A program made the position numbers and the translations under genes. 64,000 nt of DNA, taken from assembly GCA_017889635.1 (NCBI GenBank), contig JAGGAC010000006.1:114810-178809 (forward strand), written 5' to 3'. Within the stretch, counting starts at the first letter, position 1. Each line of letters starts with the position of its first letter. The notes under the pieces are model-generated. The model saw nothing but the letters and a program-made list of their open reading frames with translations. It did not search any database and had not been told where the DNA came from. Origin of the DNA: Bacillota bacterium (GTDB lineage: Bacteria; Bacillota; Negativicutes; Sporomusales; CTSoil-080). Shown here piece after piece: positions 35,344-44,653 of this stretch.

Positions 35344-36083
35344 AAAAGTTTTGGGAGTTTAAGGCCCAAGCAGATAACGCGGGGGAGCTTTTGTTGTATG
35401 GGGAAATCAGTGATGCAAGCTGGTGGGGTGATGAAGTAACACCGAAGCAGTTCAAAAAAGATTTGGATGGCCTGGGTGATATGTCGGCCCTGAATATCTA
35501 TATCAACTCGGGTGGTGGGGATGTATTCGCCGGTCAAGCTATTTATTCTATGCTGAAACGCCACTCCGCAAAGAAAAACGTCTATATTGATGGCTTAGCG
35601 GCCAGCATGGCGTCTGTTATAGCTATGGTTGGTGATAATGTTTACATGCCGAGTAATGCAATGATGATGGTACATAATCCTTGGACCGTTGCGATGGGCA
35701 ACGCTACCGATTTTCGGGCAATGGCCGACACGCTGGATAAAATTCGCGAAAGCTCTATTGCGGTCTATCGTGAAAAAACGGGCATGGAAGATGAAGAAAT
35801 AATCGCCCTATTAGATGCCGAAACCTGGATGACAGCTGAGGATGCTGTAGCGATGGGGTTCGCTGACGAAATCGAGGACGGAAAACAAGTTTCTGCTTCG
35901 ATTTGCGATGGACAGCTTATTTTTGGCAGTATGGCGTTTGATTTATCAAGGTTTAAGCACTTACCAATGGCAAAAATTCAGTTTTACATGCCACCCAAAG
36001 CCCCGGATTCGCCGGTTAACCCGGTTGACATATATGTAGAAAAATGCCGGATTAATGAAAGGAGATTAAAACATGGATTTTAA
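35340..36083 (+). CDS. Head maturation protease, ClpP-like
   Basis: The 247-residue serine protease of the ClpP/S14 fold cleaves the capsid N-terminal scaffold domain. The motifs are NIYINSGGGDVFAGQAIYS, catalytic Ser in DGLAASMASVIAM, and catalytic His in MMMVHNPW; the Asp is in the LDAETWMTAEDA region. It lies between portal and capsid as expected and overlaps the capsid gene by 11 bases. Confidence 0.95.
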   Translation: MKKFWEFKAQADNAGELLLYGEISDASWWGDEVTPKQFKKDLDGLGDMSALNIYINSGGGDVFAGQAIYSMLKRHSAKKNVYIDGLAASMASVIAMVGDNVYMPSNAMMMVHNPWTVAMGNATDFRAMADTLDKIRESSIAVYREKTGMEDEEIIALLDAETWMTAEDAVAMGFADEIEDGKQVSASICDGQLIFGSMAFDLSRFKHLPMAKIQFYMPPKAPDSPVNPVDIYVEKCRINERRLKHGF

Positions 36084-37347
36084 GAAATTGCTCAAACAAA
36101 AAATGGATGCCCAGGCGGGTATAGTAAATGCCGCTATAGCGGCTAATCGTGGTATGACTGCAGAGGAAAAGGCTCAATATGACGCTTTGGAAATTGAAAT
36201 TGTAAACCTTGAGGCTACGATTGAGGCACAAGCCCAGATTGAGGCAAGAGAAGCTGCCCTGGCAACGCCGGTTAACCAACCAACACCGGCAATTGAAGTC
36301 AAGGAAAAGAAATGGAATCAATTTGGGGACTTTCTGCAGGCGGTTCGCGCGGCTGGAACGCCTGGCGGGATAATTGATAATCGCCTACTGTATGGAGTAA
36401 AGGCGTCGGCCTCCGGTGGTAGTGAAGCCGTAAATTCTGACGGTGGTTTTTTAATTGACGAGCAATATGTTGCTGAGTTATTAACAAAAGTGCATGATAC
36501 CTCGGCGATAGCTAGCCGCTGCCGGTCGATACCGATCGGCCCGAATGCAAATAGGATTCGGATGAACGGCGTAGACGAAACCAGCCGGGCGAATGGGAGC
36601 CGCTGGGGCGGTGTTCAGGCATACTGGACTTCAGAGGCTGAAACGGTTGCTTCTAGTAAGCCGAAATTCAAAAAGATTGAGCTGAATTTGGATAAATTAA
36701 TGGCGCTTTGCTATCTGACTGATGAATTGATGGAAGACGCTGTTGCTCTTGAAGCAATAATTCGTCAGGCGTTCGCCGAAGAACTGGCGTTCAAATTGGA
36801 TGATGCTGTGTTAAATGGCGCTGGTACCGGTATTCCACAAGGTATATTGAAATCTGATGCTTTGGTAACGGTGGCAGCAGAAACTAGCCAAGACGCTGAT
36901 ACTATTAATCATTGGAACATTTTAAAAATGTATAACCGCATGTATTCCAGGTCACGTGGTAATGCTGTATGGTTTATTAACCAAGAAACCGAGCCGCAGC
37001 TTGAAACCATGACCATAACTGTTGGTACCGGCGGCGAAGTATCGCCATACGCCAAGGAATACATGGAGCGCGGTACTATTAAAGGTCGGCCAGTTATCCC
37101 GGTTGAGCAATGCTCGGCGCTGGGTACTGTTGGCGATATCATATTGGCTGATATGAGTCAATACATGATAATCGACAAAGGCGGCGTAAATGCTCAGTCC
37201 TCAGTACATGTGAGGTTTTTGTATGATGAGAATGTAATGAGGTTTACTTATCGCGTTAACGGTATGCCACTTTGGGATACTGCAGTAACGCCGTATAAGG
37301 GAAGTAGCACATATTCGCCATTTGTAGCATTGGCGACAAGAGCGTAA
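36073..37347 (+). CDS. Major capsid protein, HK97 fold
   Basis: The 424-residue precursor has an N-terminal coiled-coil delta domain (about 1-110; RGMTAEEKAQYDALEIEIVN) that the protease should remove. The mature HK97-fold domain follows (GGFLIDEQYVAELL, EIIRQAFAEE-like AIIRQAFAEELAFKLDDAVL, NGAGTGIPQGIL, DMSQYMI). The start is ATG 36073 after AAAGGAG. Confidence 0.96.
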   Translation: MDFKKLLKQKMDAQAGIVNAAIAANRGMTAEEKAQYDALEIEIVNLEATIEAQAQIEAREAALATPVNQPTPAIEVKEKKWNQFGDFLQAVRAAGTPGGIIDNRLLYGVKASASGGSEAVNSDGGFLIDEQYVAELLTKVHDTSAIASRCRSIPIGPNANRIRMNGVDETSRANGSRWGGVQAYWTSEAETVASSKPKFKKIELNLDKLMALCYLTDELMEDAVALEAIIRQAFAEELAFKLDDAVLNGAGTGIPQGILKSDALVTVAAETSQDADTINHWNILKMYNRMYSRSRGNAVWFINQETEPQLETMTITVGTGGEVSPYAKEYMERGTIKGRPVIPVEQCSALGTVGDIILADMSQYMIIDKGGVNAQSSVHVRFLYDENVMRFTYRVNGMPLWDTAVTPYKGSSTYSPFVALATRA

Positions 37348-37377
37348 TCCAAGAAATAAATAACGGAGGTATTAAAT

Positions 37378-37860
37378 ATGTCTATGATTTGCATCCCCGA
37401 AAGCTATAAGATTGTCCAGGCCCTTACTCCGGCGACTGATGCATCAGGCCGTACCGGTACATATGTAAGTTTGAAAAATGTTAATCGGGCGTACATTGTT
37501 TGCAATATAACACAAGGTGTTGCTACAACTATTGCCTTAACTCCCAAGCAAGCAACTGCAGTTGCCGGAACCAGCGTTAAGGCATTAACTAATAATATTC
37601 CAATTTGGGTTAATGCTGACACTGCAACGTCTGACACATTGACCAAACAGAGTGACGCCTTGACGTTTACCACTGATTCCGGCATTAAAAGCAAGGTAGT
37701 TGTATTTCAAATTGATCCGCAAAAACTGGATATCGATAATGAGTTTGATTGCATCACAATTGTTACCGGCGCGTCAAGTTCGTCCAATATAACCTCGGCA
37801 ATTTATCTGCTTGATATGAAAACTCAAAAATCTACTCCGCCGAGTGCGATTACTGATTAA
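37378..37860 (+). CDS. Probable head decoration or structural protein
   Basis: The 160-residue beta-rich protein lies directly after the capsid gene with a strong ribosome binding site (AACGGAGG), suggesting high expression. Thr/Ala-rich strands (LTPATDASGRTGTYVSL; TTIALTPKQATAVAG) suit a small head decoration or fibre protein. No family is recognised. A hairpin follows. Confidence 0.6.
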   Translation: MSMICIPESYKIVQALTPATDASGRTGTYVSLKNVNRAYIVCNITQGVATTIALTPKQATAVAGTSVKALTNNIPIWVNADTATSDTLTKQSDALTFTTDSGIKSKVVVFQIDPQKLDIDNEFDCITIVTGASSSSNITSAIYLLDMKTQKSTPPSAITD

Positions 37861-37865
37861 TGTTA

Positions 37866-37887
37866 GGGGACGGAAAAGTCCCCTTTT
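37866..37887 (+). terminator. Weak terminator after the head decoration gene
   Basis: A GGGGAC/GTCCCC stem (37866-37871, 37878-37883) is followed by TTTT. It may lower expression of the connector genes relative to capsid. Confidence 0.5.
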
Positions 37888-37899
37888 GGCGGTGATTAT

Positions 37900-38466
37900 A
37901 TGACTTTAAAAATTATAACTGGGCCGACAACGGAGCCGGTGACTTTGGATGAAGCTAAAGCCCACTGCAGGGTAGATGGAACCGATGAAGACGAGCTGAT
38001 CACGGCGCTTATTGTTGCCGCTCGGCAGTATTGTGAGCAGCGTCAAAACCGGGCATATTTAACGCAGACATTGGAGTTAACGCTTGATCGGTGGCCCAGC
38101 TTTCCGGTAGATATCCCACATCCGCCGCTCGTCAGTGTGGAGAGCATCAAGTATTACGGCACTAATGACAAGGAATACATTTGGGCCACTACTGAGTACT
38201 TTGTGGATACTGATTCCGAGCCGGGGCGGGTGGCGCTAAATTATGCTAAAACAAAGCCGACTGTCACACTCAGACCAGCGAACGGGGTTAAAATTCGGTA
38301 TACTGCTGGCGGCTCTGACGTAGCACAGACGGTCAAGCAGGCCATGCTATTACTGATTGGACATTGGTATATTAACCGCGAGGCAGTGCTTACTGGGACA
38401 ATATCTAAGGAAATCGAGTTTGCTGTTGCAGCATTGCTGAATATTGATAGGGTGTGGCCGACATGA
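37900..38466 (+). CDS. Head-tail connector protein (gp6-like)
   Basis: The 188-residue protein starts TLKIITGPTTEPVTLDEAKA, and has HCRVDGTDEDELITALI and YCEQRQNRAYLTQTLELTL, the phrases of HK97 gp6-like connectors. It forms the ring under the portal. It overlaps the next gene. Confidence 0.9.
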   Translation: MTLKIITGPTTEPVTLDEAKAHCRVDGTDEDELITALIVAARQYCEQRQNRAYLTQTLELTLDRWPSFPVDIPHPPLVSVESIKYYGTNDKEYIWATTEYFVDTDSEPGRVALNYAKTKPTVTLRPANGVKIRYTAGGSDVAQTVKQAMLLLIGHWYINREAVLTGTISKEIEFAVAALLNIDRVWPT

Positions 38467-38795
38467 TTGGCGCTGGCAAGCTGAATCAGCGGGTTACAAT
38501 CAAAGAACTAACTGACAATACTGATGCCGGTGGAGGTGCTGCTGAAACCTGGACCACTTTCGCAACGGTATGGGCCAATATTAAGCCACTAACCGGCAAA
38601 ACGCTATATTATGCCCAGCAGATTGAAAGCATGGTAGATAGTGAAATCAAGATCCGTTATTTATCCGGCATAACAACGAATATGAGGGTTACGGTTGATA
38701 ACCGGATATTTGAAATTAATAATATCTTGGATTATGACGGAAAGAAGCGGGAGTTGACCCTTTTAGCCCAGGAGGTGCGGGCTGATGAAAATTAA
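38463..38795 (+). CDS. Head closure (stopper) protein
   Basis: The protein has about 110 residues. MIGAGKLNQRVTIKE opens a small beta-barrel of the SPP1 gp16/HK97 head-closure type (DAGGGAAETWTTFATVWANI; GKTLYYAQQI; FEINNILDYDGKKRELTL). ATG 38463 or GTG 38454 may be the start; both overlap the connector gene. Confidence 0.88.
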   Translation: MIGAGKLNQRVTIKELTDNTDAGGGAAETWTTFATVWANIKPLTGKTLYYAQQIESMVDSEIKIRYLSGITTNMRVTVDNRIFEINNILDYDGKKRELTLLAQEVRADEN

Positions 38796-39207
38796 TATTG
38801 AGGTTAAGGGTGCCGATGAGGCTATTGGCAAAATTAACAGGTTTAATGTTGATGTGTTTAAGGGGGTGCTGAAACAAATCGAAACCACTTCGAAAGATAT
38901 TCGTAATCGTGAGCGTCAAGCCGCGCCAGTTCGAACGGGTAAGTATAAGAAATCGATTAAGCGAACAATTAAAAAAGTAGATCTGACGGCAACGGTTGGC
39001 CCGACGAGAAGAGGCAAACTGCATCCAATAGCTCATTTGTTGGAACGTGGGACCAAAGCCCATGATATACATCCCTACGGTAATAAAAAAGTGACAGTCC
39101 GGCACCCAGGCAGTAGGGAGTATCCGCACATTGAACCGGCTTGGGATGCTGAGCGTGACAAGTTTGTCGAAGGGGTTAAGAGCGCAATTAAGGAGGCAGC
39201 TAGATGA
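38785..39207 (+). CDS. HK97 gp10-like tail-completion protein
   Basis: The 140-residue protein has the gp10 family pattern: N-terminal helix (KGVLKQIETTSKDIRNRERQ), APVRTGKYKKSI, HPIAHLLERGTKAHDI and a C-terminal HIEPAWDAERDKFV. It serves head-tail joining or the tail terminator complex. Confidence 0.9.
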   Translation: MKINIEVKGADEAIGKINRFNVDVFKGVLKQIETTSKDIRNRERQAAPVRTGKYKKSIKRTIKKVDLTATVGPTRRGKLHPIAHLLERGTKAHDIHPYGNKKVTVRHPGSREYPHIEPAWDAERDKFVEGVKSAIKEAAR

Positions 39208-39611
39208 GATCGTCAGTATGGCCTTTGCAGGTAGCTATCTATGATCGGCTGACAGCTCAAATTAGTAACTATGGTATTTATGATAAAGTACCGGACAATG
39301 AGCCGGATGCTTATATAACAATTGGCGAATTTGATTTTAATGACTGGTCAACCATGACGACGAGCGGTATGGAGATAACCCATACCGTTTTTTGCTGGTC
39401 AAAATACAGTGGCACAAAAGAGGTTTGTGCAATGCTTGATGCGGTGACAGCAGCGTTAAGTGATTATTTGCCTGACTTATCGGCAGATAATTTTAAGGTT
39501 GTTGTTACTAAAAAAACGGAGTCCGGCAAAATTGCTCGGTATGAGCGCGATGGCTTAGTTTATCGATATGGATCGATAGCGTTTAAATATAAAATACAAG
39601 ATATGGGGTGA
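39204..39611 (+). CDS. Tail terminator-like protein (DUF3168-type)
   Basis: The 135-residue protein begins SVWPLQVAIYDRLTAQI, with NEPDAYITIGEFDFNDWST and HTVFCWSKYSG, the usual pattern of DUF3168-type tail proteins that cap the tail tube. It overlaps the gp10-like gene by four bases. Confidence 0.87.
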   Translation: MRSSVWPLQVAIYDRLTAQISNYGIYDKVPDNEPDAYITIGEFDFNDWSTMTTSGMEITHTVFCWSKYSGTKEVCAMLDAVTAALSDYLPDLSADNFKVVVTKKTESGKIARYERDGLVYRYGSIAFKYKIQDMG

Positions 39612-39617
39612 TGAAGG

Positions 39618-40055
39618 ATGGCTGACGAAACAACCGATACTACTACAACAACCGACGACAGTACGACAACGGATAGCTCAACGTCGACGGATACAACCGA
39701 CAGCACGACAGATACCAGCACTGATGACAGCACAACGACGGAAACGAATTTACTAAAAACGGCTGTCGCAAGTTGTTTGACTACCGCAGGGATTGACTCA
39801 TCGACATTTTCTTTAGAATTCGATGAGCCGGTATATACAGATGGCGCAATTGTTCAAGGGACAATAACTGCTTACAATGCTGATGATGTATGGGATTTTA
39901 CTGACACGGTAATTGCGGCACAAACGGCAAGTTCGTTAGAAGTAACGACTGGCTATAAGGCTACAGTCCATGCGATTGGCGATAAACAATATTTTGCCGA
40001 TAGGTCAGTTTTTGTGTATTACTACGAAATCAAAAAGATAGAGGAGGATGAATAA
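39618..40055 (+). CDS. Structural protein with Thr/Asp/Ser-rich N-terminus
   Basis: The 145-residue protein has about 45 N-terminal residues that are almost only Thr, Asp and Ser (for example DETTDTTTTTDDSTTTDSS). A folded domain of about 100 residues follows (LLKTAVASCLTTAGIDSSTF; FADRSVFVYYYEIKKIEEDE). It sits between tail terminator and tube genes. The role of the low-complexity arm is unknown; it may be a disordered linker. Confidence 0.6.
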   Translation: MADETTDTTTTTDDSTTTDSSTSTDTTDSTTDTSTDDSTTTETNLLKTAVASCLTTAGIDSSTFSLEFDEPVYTDGAIVQGTITAYNADDVWDFTDTVIAAQTASSLEVTTGYKATVHAIGDKQYFADRSVFVYYYEIKKIEEDE

Positions 40056-40462
40056 TGGCTGCTGTAACAGGCGTTGGTTTTTTGATCAAAGTTAATACCG
40101 GGACAACCGCGTCCCCGGTCTATACCACTGTCGCTGGTCAACGTAGTGCTACGCTTAATCTAAGTACGGATGAAGCTGACACTACTAGTAAATCATCAAG
40201 TGGTTGGCATGAGGGATTGCCGACAATTCGTAGTTGGTCAATTGATGGTGATGGGCTTATTTTGGAAACGGACACAGGAATGGTACAACTCGAAACGTGT
40301 TACATAAACAATACGCAGGTATACGTCCAACTCTATACACCTGCTGCTCATACTTATACTGGTCTGGCCACGCTGACCGATTTTTCGTATGATGCCTCTT
40401 ACGATAGTGAGGCAACGGTATCATACACGCTGACAGGTAGCGGCGCGTTGACGAAGGTATAG
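40055..40462 (+). CDS. Major tail (tube) protein
   Basis: The 135-residue protein has the tail-tube pattern of the TP901-1/HK97 gpV type: GVGFLIKVNTGTTASPVYTT, LNLSTDEADTTSKSSSGWHE, and SWSIDGDGLILETDTGM. It begins one base before the previous stop and is followed by GGAGGAGGAG. Confidence 0.88.
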   Translation: MAAVTGVGFLIKVNTGTTASPVYTTVAGQRSATLNLSTDEADTTSKSSSGWHEGLPTIRSWSIDGDGLILETDTGMVQLETCYINNTQVYVQLYTPAAHTYTGLATLTDFSYDASYDSEATVSYTLTGSGALTKV

Positions 40463-40475
40463 GAGGAGGAGTGAT

Positions 40476-40805
40476 ATGTCACTGATTAGCAAACAACAGA
40501 CTACAAAGGCTGGACTGACAACAACGTTGGCATCTGCAGTGTCGGGCGGCGACTATTTTGTCAATACCGGCAAATCTGTGTTGCGCGTTAAAAACGCCAG
40601 CTCGGCTGCTGTTACTGTCACAGTAGCGGCTCAGACAGCGTGCCCGCTTGGCACGCTCCATAATATAGCCGTATCAGTTGCTGCGGCTGGCGATGTATTG
40701 ATTGGGCCGTTTCCACCAGCGTACTATAACGATGCCAACGGCTACGCCTATATAACTTACTCTGCAGTAACATCTGTCACTGTTGCGGTCGTGGAAATAC
40801 CATAA
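40476..40805 (+). CDS. Small structural protein, possibly tail or head fibre-related
   Basis: The 109-residue Ala/Val/Thr-rich beta protein (TTLASAVSGGDYFVNTGKSV; VAAQTACPLG) follows the tail-tube gene with a strong ribosome binding site. It is reminiscent of small beta-sandwich decoration proteins. No family recognised. Confidence 0.5.
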   Translation: MSLISKQQTTKAGLTTTLASAVSGGDYFVNTGKSVLRVKNASSAAVTVTVAAQTACPLGTLHNIAVSVAAAGDVLIGPFPPAYYNDANGYAYITYSAVTSVTVAVVEIP

Positions 40806-40826
40806 ATTTTTAATGAGGTGCAAATT

Positions 40827-41189
40827 ATGAATTATGTTGAAATTGAGCTTGGCGGTAAAACCCGCAAGCTGAAGTTTGATTATAATGCTCTGTGTGAGGT
40901 TGAGGCGAAGGCCGGGAAATCAGTAATACAACTTATGAGTGCTGACAACCTCGGATTCGGGGCAGTACGGGCGCTGTTATACGGCGGTCTAATTTGGCAG
41001 GATAGAGGTTTAACAATGGATCGGTTGGGGCAAATGCTTTCTGAGTATATGAGTAATGGTGGTTCACTCGGTGATTTAATGGCAAAAATATCAGAAGCGC
41101 TTAACGCTAGTGGGCTGTTTGGTAAACCGATGCAAAGTGATGAAGCTGGGGACGAATCAGGGGGAAACGTGGAGGGGGTGCTGAACTAG
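40827..41189 (+). CDS. Tail assembly chaperone, short (gpG-like) form
   Basis: The 120-residue protein starts MNYVEIELGGKTRKLKFDYN, with ALCEVEAKAGKSVIQLM and AVRALLYGGLIW, the pattern of GTA-gp10/gpG-type chaperones that coat the tape measure during assembly. It ends shortly after the slippery site GGGAAAC (41162-41168), where a -1 shift would extend it into the next frame. Confidence 0.88.
   Translation: MNYVEIELGGKTRKLKFDYNALCEVEAKAGKSVIQLMSADNLGFGAVRALLYGGLIWQDRGLTMDRLGQMLSEYMSNGGSLGDLMAKISEALNASGLFGKPMQSDEAGDESGGNVEGVLN
41162..41168 (+). promoter_or_regulatory. -1 ribosomal frameshift slippery site
   Basis: In the frame of the chaperone gene the bases read G GGA AAC, the canonical X XXY YYZ heptamer and nearly the lambda G/GT site (GGGAAAG). 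The -1 frame is open from 41144 to the stop at 41503. Confidence 0.85.
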
Positions 41190-41503
41190 CGCCCCTTGCC
41201 TTCTGCGAAAAATACGAGAATGACAAAAAAGCAGCAATCGGAATATTGGGATTAAAACCTTGGGAATTTGACCGACTGACACCGGGGGAATTTGCTGACA
41301 TACTGGAAGGGTTTAACACCCGGCAGGAAATGGAGTATCAAAGAACGGCATGGCTGGCCGCTAATTTGATGAACCTACATTTGAAACGCAAGATAACTCC
41401 AGCAAAATTGTTAGGCAAAAAACCAAAGCGGGATACGCGAACGAAGGAAGAAAAGCGGCGCGAACTTGAAGCTGTTAAGCGGCTCTTCGGGGAGGTGAAG
41501 TAA
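41168..41503 (+). CDS. Frameshifted extension of the tail assembly chaperone (gpT-like)
   Basis: After the -1 shift the product continues RGGGAELAPLAFCEKYEND, then LKPWEFDRLTPGEFADILEG, the phrase typical of the downstream chaperone domain, and ends in a Lys/Arg-rich helix. The fusion protein would have about 225 residues. The extension lacks a good independent ribosome binding site, which supports frameshift expression. Confidence 0.85.
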   Translation, partial: RGGGAELAPLAFCEKYENDKKAAIGILGLKPWEFDRLTPGEFADILEGFNTRQEMEYQRTAWLAANLMNLHLKRKITPAKLLGKKPKRDTRTKEEKRRELEAVKRLFGEVK

Positions 41504-41504
41504 T

Positions 41505-44500
41505 TTGGCAACATTGGCAGACTTGCTGATTAAGCTTGGCGCGGATACAAGTGATCTTGACAAGGAGCTTAAACATGCTCAGAAACAGCTAAAATCGGCC
41601 TTCGGCTCGGATGCGCTTAGTCTTTCAAATGACCTTGCTGTTGGCTTCGCAGGACTAGCCGCAGGGCTTGGTGCTGTTGCTGTTGCATCTGTAAAAATGG
41701 CTAGTGATATGGCAGTTACAAAAAAATCCTTTACAACATTGATGGGTAATGCGCAGCTAGCCGAACAATTTTTAAATGACTTAGCCCAGTTTGCAGCAGA
41801 TACTCCCTTTGAACTTGCTGGCTTAACAACAGCGTCGAAAAAAATGCTGGCTTTCGGTTTTGCCGCTCAAGATATAATCCCGATTATGACGGCAATTGGC
41901 GATGCTGCAGCACTGCTAGGAGTCGGCCAGGAGGGCATAGACAGGATAACATTAGCCCTTGGTCAGATGAACGCCAAAGGCAAGGTGAGCGCTGAAGAAA
42001 TGAATCAATTGGCAGAAACTGGTATACCAGTTTGGCAGATGCTTGCTGACGCAATTGGCACCGACATTCCAACTGCTATGAAAATGGCTGAAAACGGCGC
42101 TGTATCTGGTGTAACTGGCATTAACGCTATTGTTACAGGAATGCAGACTAAATTCAAAGGTGGTATGGAAGGGCTGTCGAAGGAGATCCCCGGGTTATTT
42201 TCTACTATAAAGGATAATGCGGCTACTGCGGCTAGGTACATTGGGGATAAGATAATCGCAGGCTTGGATATAAAAGCTAAGTTGCAAACGGTTTCAAATG
42301 CGCTAAGTAATTTTGCTTCATATATCCAAACCAACGGACTGAAAGAGGCATTAGTAAACTTAATACCCGCAGAATTGACTGCAGCAGTATTTGCTTTATC
42401 CGGAGCTTTGATAGCAGCGGCCATACCGGCGATGATTGCCTTTGCTTTATCAGTATGGACCGCAATAGCTCCGCTCGCTCCTTTTTTAGCGGTAGGCGCG
42501 GCGGTTGGGCTTTTGGCTTATGAAATTTGGAAAAACTGGGAACCGCTCGGAACGCTGTTTAGTGGCTTAATGAGTGGTATTTCTGCGACGTTTCAGTTAT
42601 TTTGGGGATCAACGAAAGCCTTGTTTTATACCGGTGTACAAACAATTCTTACAACGTTGCAACCACTTGCAAACTTAATCGGTGGAGAGTTATCAGCCGC
42701 GGTTAGCTCTTACCTTGATGGCCTACAGGCTAAAGTTGACGCAGCTAGTCAGAGCATAAAGGATGCTGGAGCGCAATTAAATGCGGCTGCGGCTACTGTA
42801 TCTAAGGGGTTCTCCGGCGTCAGTATTGGGGCTTTTAATAAAGGCATTAGCAGCCTAGGCGATGGCGTAAAAAAAGTTTACAATTCGTTTACAGGATTGC
42901 ATTCGGCTGCTAGTGCTGCTGCTGCTGCCGCTGGATCAGCTGCTTCTGGAGCTGGATCATCTGCGAGCAGTGCCGCAAATAAAGCTGCAAAAGCAATAGA
43001 AGAACTTAAAAAGAAAGCAGAGCAAGTTCATAAATCAATTTACCAGGAATGGGTTCAGACCACAAATACCAGTCTGCAACAATTAGATGCGTGGAAAGCA
43101 AAACAAACAAAATCTCTTGAAGAAACCAAAAGTGCTAATGAAAATTATCAGCAAGATGTAACAATGCTGCAGGCGACATATGCCGCTAAGAGGTTAAAAA
43201 TCGAACAAGAAACAGCAGAAAAAATCAGGAACATTCAGTCGAGTATTAGTAATTTATCCTTCGACTTTAAAGAAATGCAGATAGATATTATGCCTGATGG
43301 GGTTGATAAAGATTTAGCTGAACTTAAATTAAAATATGAAAAAACGATTGATGAAATTGAAAAGAAATATGATGAGTTAGCCGCTAAATATGTAAGCTCT
43401 ACCGATGTAGAAAAGGCGGCAATGGAAAAAAGTCTGAGTGAAAAAAGTATTGCTTATAAGAAGACTGAGCAGGGGAATTTGGATTTTACTGAACAGATAA
43501 ATGCTGAAAATTTGGCGGCAGCGGGCGCACACTATAATAAGTTAAAGGCCTTAAAGTATGAAGAAACCAAGTATAAAGAGGAATTAGATAAAGCTTATAA
43601 TACCGGAAATATAACAGCTTACCAAACTTTAGTAAACGATCAACGAGGGCTAGAACAACAAAGCTTAGAGGGCAAAAAGGCATATATGGATACCTATTTA
43701 AAGCTTTGGAAATCGGCTACTCAAACAGCCCAGGAGTTATGGGCTAACGCAGTTGATGGTATGACAGATAATTTAAGTACATTTTTGACAGATACTATTA
43801 GTTTTTCGGATGATATTAAAAGTACATGGAGCGATTTTGGAAAGAATTTAGTTAAAACAATAGTTGGAGTATACGCTAAGATGTATGCTAGTCGTATTGC
43901 ATTTTCTTTAACAGGTAAAGTCCAGAATGCCGCAGATGTTGCAAATACTACCACGGCCCAAGCACAGGCTACGGCGGCAACTGTAGGAGCATATACTGCT
44001 AGAACGGCAGCGGCTACAGCGTATTATTCAGCGGTAACGGCTGCGCAGGCCGCAGCTTTGACGACCCAAACGACTTTAGCAACAACCGTTATGGCAACAT
44101 TAACGGCTGCATCTACTGTTATGGCGGCGGCGGTTGCAGCGGCTTGGGCACCAGCGGCGGCTATGGTATCTTTAGCGACTATGGGGGCAAATTCTGAATC
44201 TGCAATTGCGGGTATGACGGCGGCTGTAGCAGCGGCAACAGCTTTAGCAGTGCCTAAAATGGCCACTGGCGGATCAGTTTCCGGCGATGGAACGTCAACC
44301 TCTGATAGTATTTTGTCTTGGTTATCGAACGGCGAATATGTTATTAAGGCTGCGGCAGTAGATAAATTCGGCGTAGGCTTTTTTAATGCACTTAATAATG
44401 GGCAAATGCCTAAATTAGCATCAGGTGGCATTGTTGCTACTCCGACTTTGGCTCAGATCGGCCAAGGTCGTTACCCCAATACCGTGCCGATCGATCGGCG

Positions 44501-44651
44501 TAATTCAGTAAGTCCGACAAACTCAGGTGGCGGCACAGCAATTACCACGACTCAAAATATTTACGGTGACATAAACACTGAAGCCGACCTTGATAAAATT
44601 AATAAAAATCTTGTCAAAAAAATTAAGTATGGGTTGATGGGGGCGTCGTAA
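41505..44651 (+). CDS. Tape measure protein
   Basis: The 1048-residue protein begins with the tape measure domain (KLGADTSDLDKELKHAQKQL; LAQFAADTPFELAGLTTASK). Hydrophobic membrane-active segments are at about 282-345. A long Ala-rich and coiled-coil region (about 430-740), an Ala/Thr repeat tract (about 800-920) and a C-terminal GG-rich part follow. It sets tail length; at about 0.15 nm per residue the tail would be near 150 nm. It starts at TTG 41505 after GGGGAGGTGAAG. Confidence 0.95.
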   Translation: MATLADLLIKLGADTSDLDKELKHAQKQLKSAFGSDALSLSNDLAVGFAGLAAGLGAVAVASVKMASDMAVTKKSFTTLMGNAQLAEQFLNDLAQFAADTPFELAGLTTASKKMLAFGFAAQDIIPIMTAIGDAAALLGVGQEGIDRITLALGQMNAKGKVSAEEMNQLAETGIPVWQMLADAIGTDIPTAMKMAENGAVSGVTGINAIVTGMQTKFKGGMEGLSKEIPGLFSTIKDNAATAARYIGDKIIAGLDIKAKLQTVSNALSNFASYIQTNGLKEALVNLIPAELTAAVFALSGALIAAAIPAMIAFALSVWTAIAPLAPFLAVGAAVGLLAYEIWKNWEPLGTLFSGLMSGISATFQLFWGSTKALFYTGVQTILTTLQPLANLIGGELSAAVSSYLDGLQAKVDAASQSIKDAGAQLNAAAATVSKGFSGVSIGAFNKGISSLGDGVKKVYNSFTGLHSAASAAAAAAGSAASGAGSSASSAANKAAKAIEELKKKAEQVHKSIYQEWVQTTNTSLQQLDAWKAKQTKSLEETKSANENYQQDVTMLQATYAAKRLKIEQETAEKIRNIQSSISNLSFDFKEMQIDIMPDGVDKDLAELKLKYEKTIDEIEKKYDELAAKYVSSTDVEKAAMEKSLSEKSIAYKKTEQGNLDFTEQINAENLAAAGAHYNKLKALKYEETKYKEELDKAYNTGNITAYQTLVNDQRGLEQQSLEGKKAYMDTYLKLWKSATQTAQELWANAVDGMTDNLSTFLTDTISFSDDIKSTWSDFGKNLVKTIVGVYAKMYASRIAFSLTGKVQNAADVANTTTAQAQATAATVGAYTARTAAATAYYSAVTAAQAAALTTQTTLATTVMATLTAASTVMAAAVAAAWAPAAAMVSLATMGANSESAIAGMTAAVAAATALAVPKMATGGSVSGDGTSTSDSILSWLSNGEYVIKAAAVDKFGVGFFNALNNGQMPKLASGGIVATPTLAQIGQGRYPNTVPIDRRNSVSPTNSGGGTAITTTQNIYGDINTEADLDKINKNLVKKIKYGLMGAS

Positions 44652-44653
44652 AT

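Noticed and set aside
41246..41503. Independent gene for the second tail chaperone
   Set aside because: The frame is open well upstream of ATG 41246, there is no good ribosome binding site, and a canonical slippery heptamer in the overlap explains it as a frameshift product.
43921..44260. Leftward open frame opposite the tape measure Ala/Thr tract
   Set aside because: It is the antisense of GC-rich Ala codons in the tape measure gene and has no start signals or recognisable protein.
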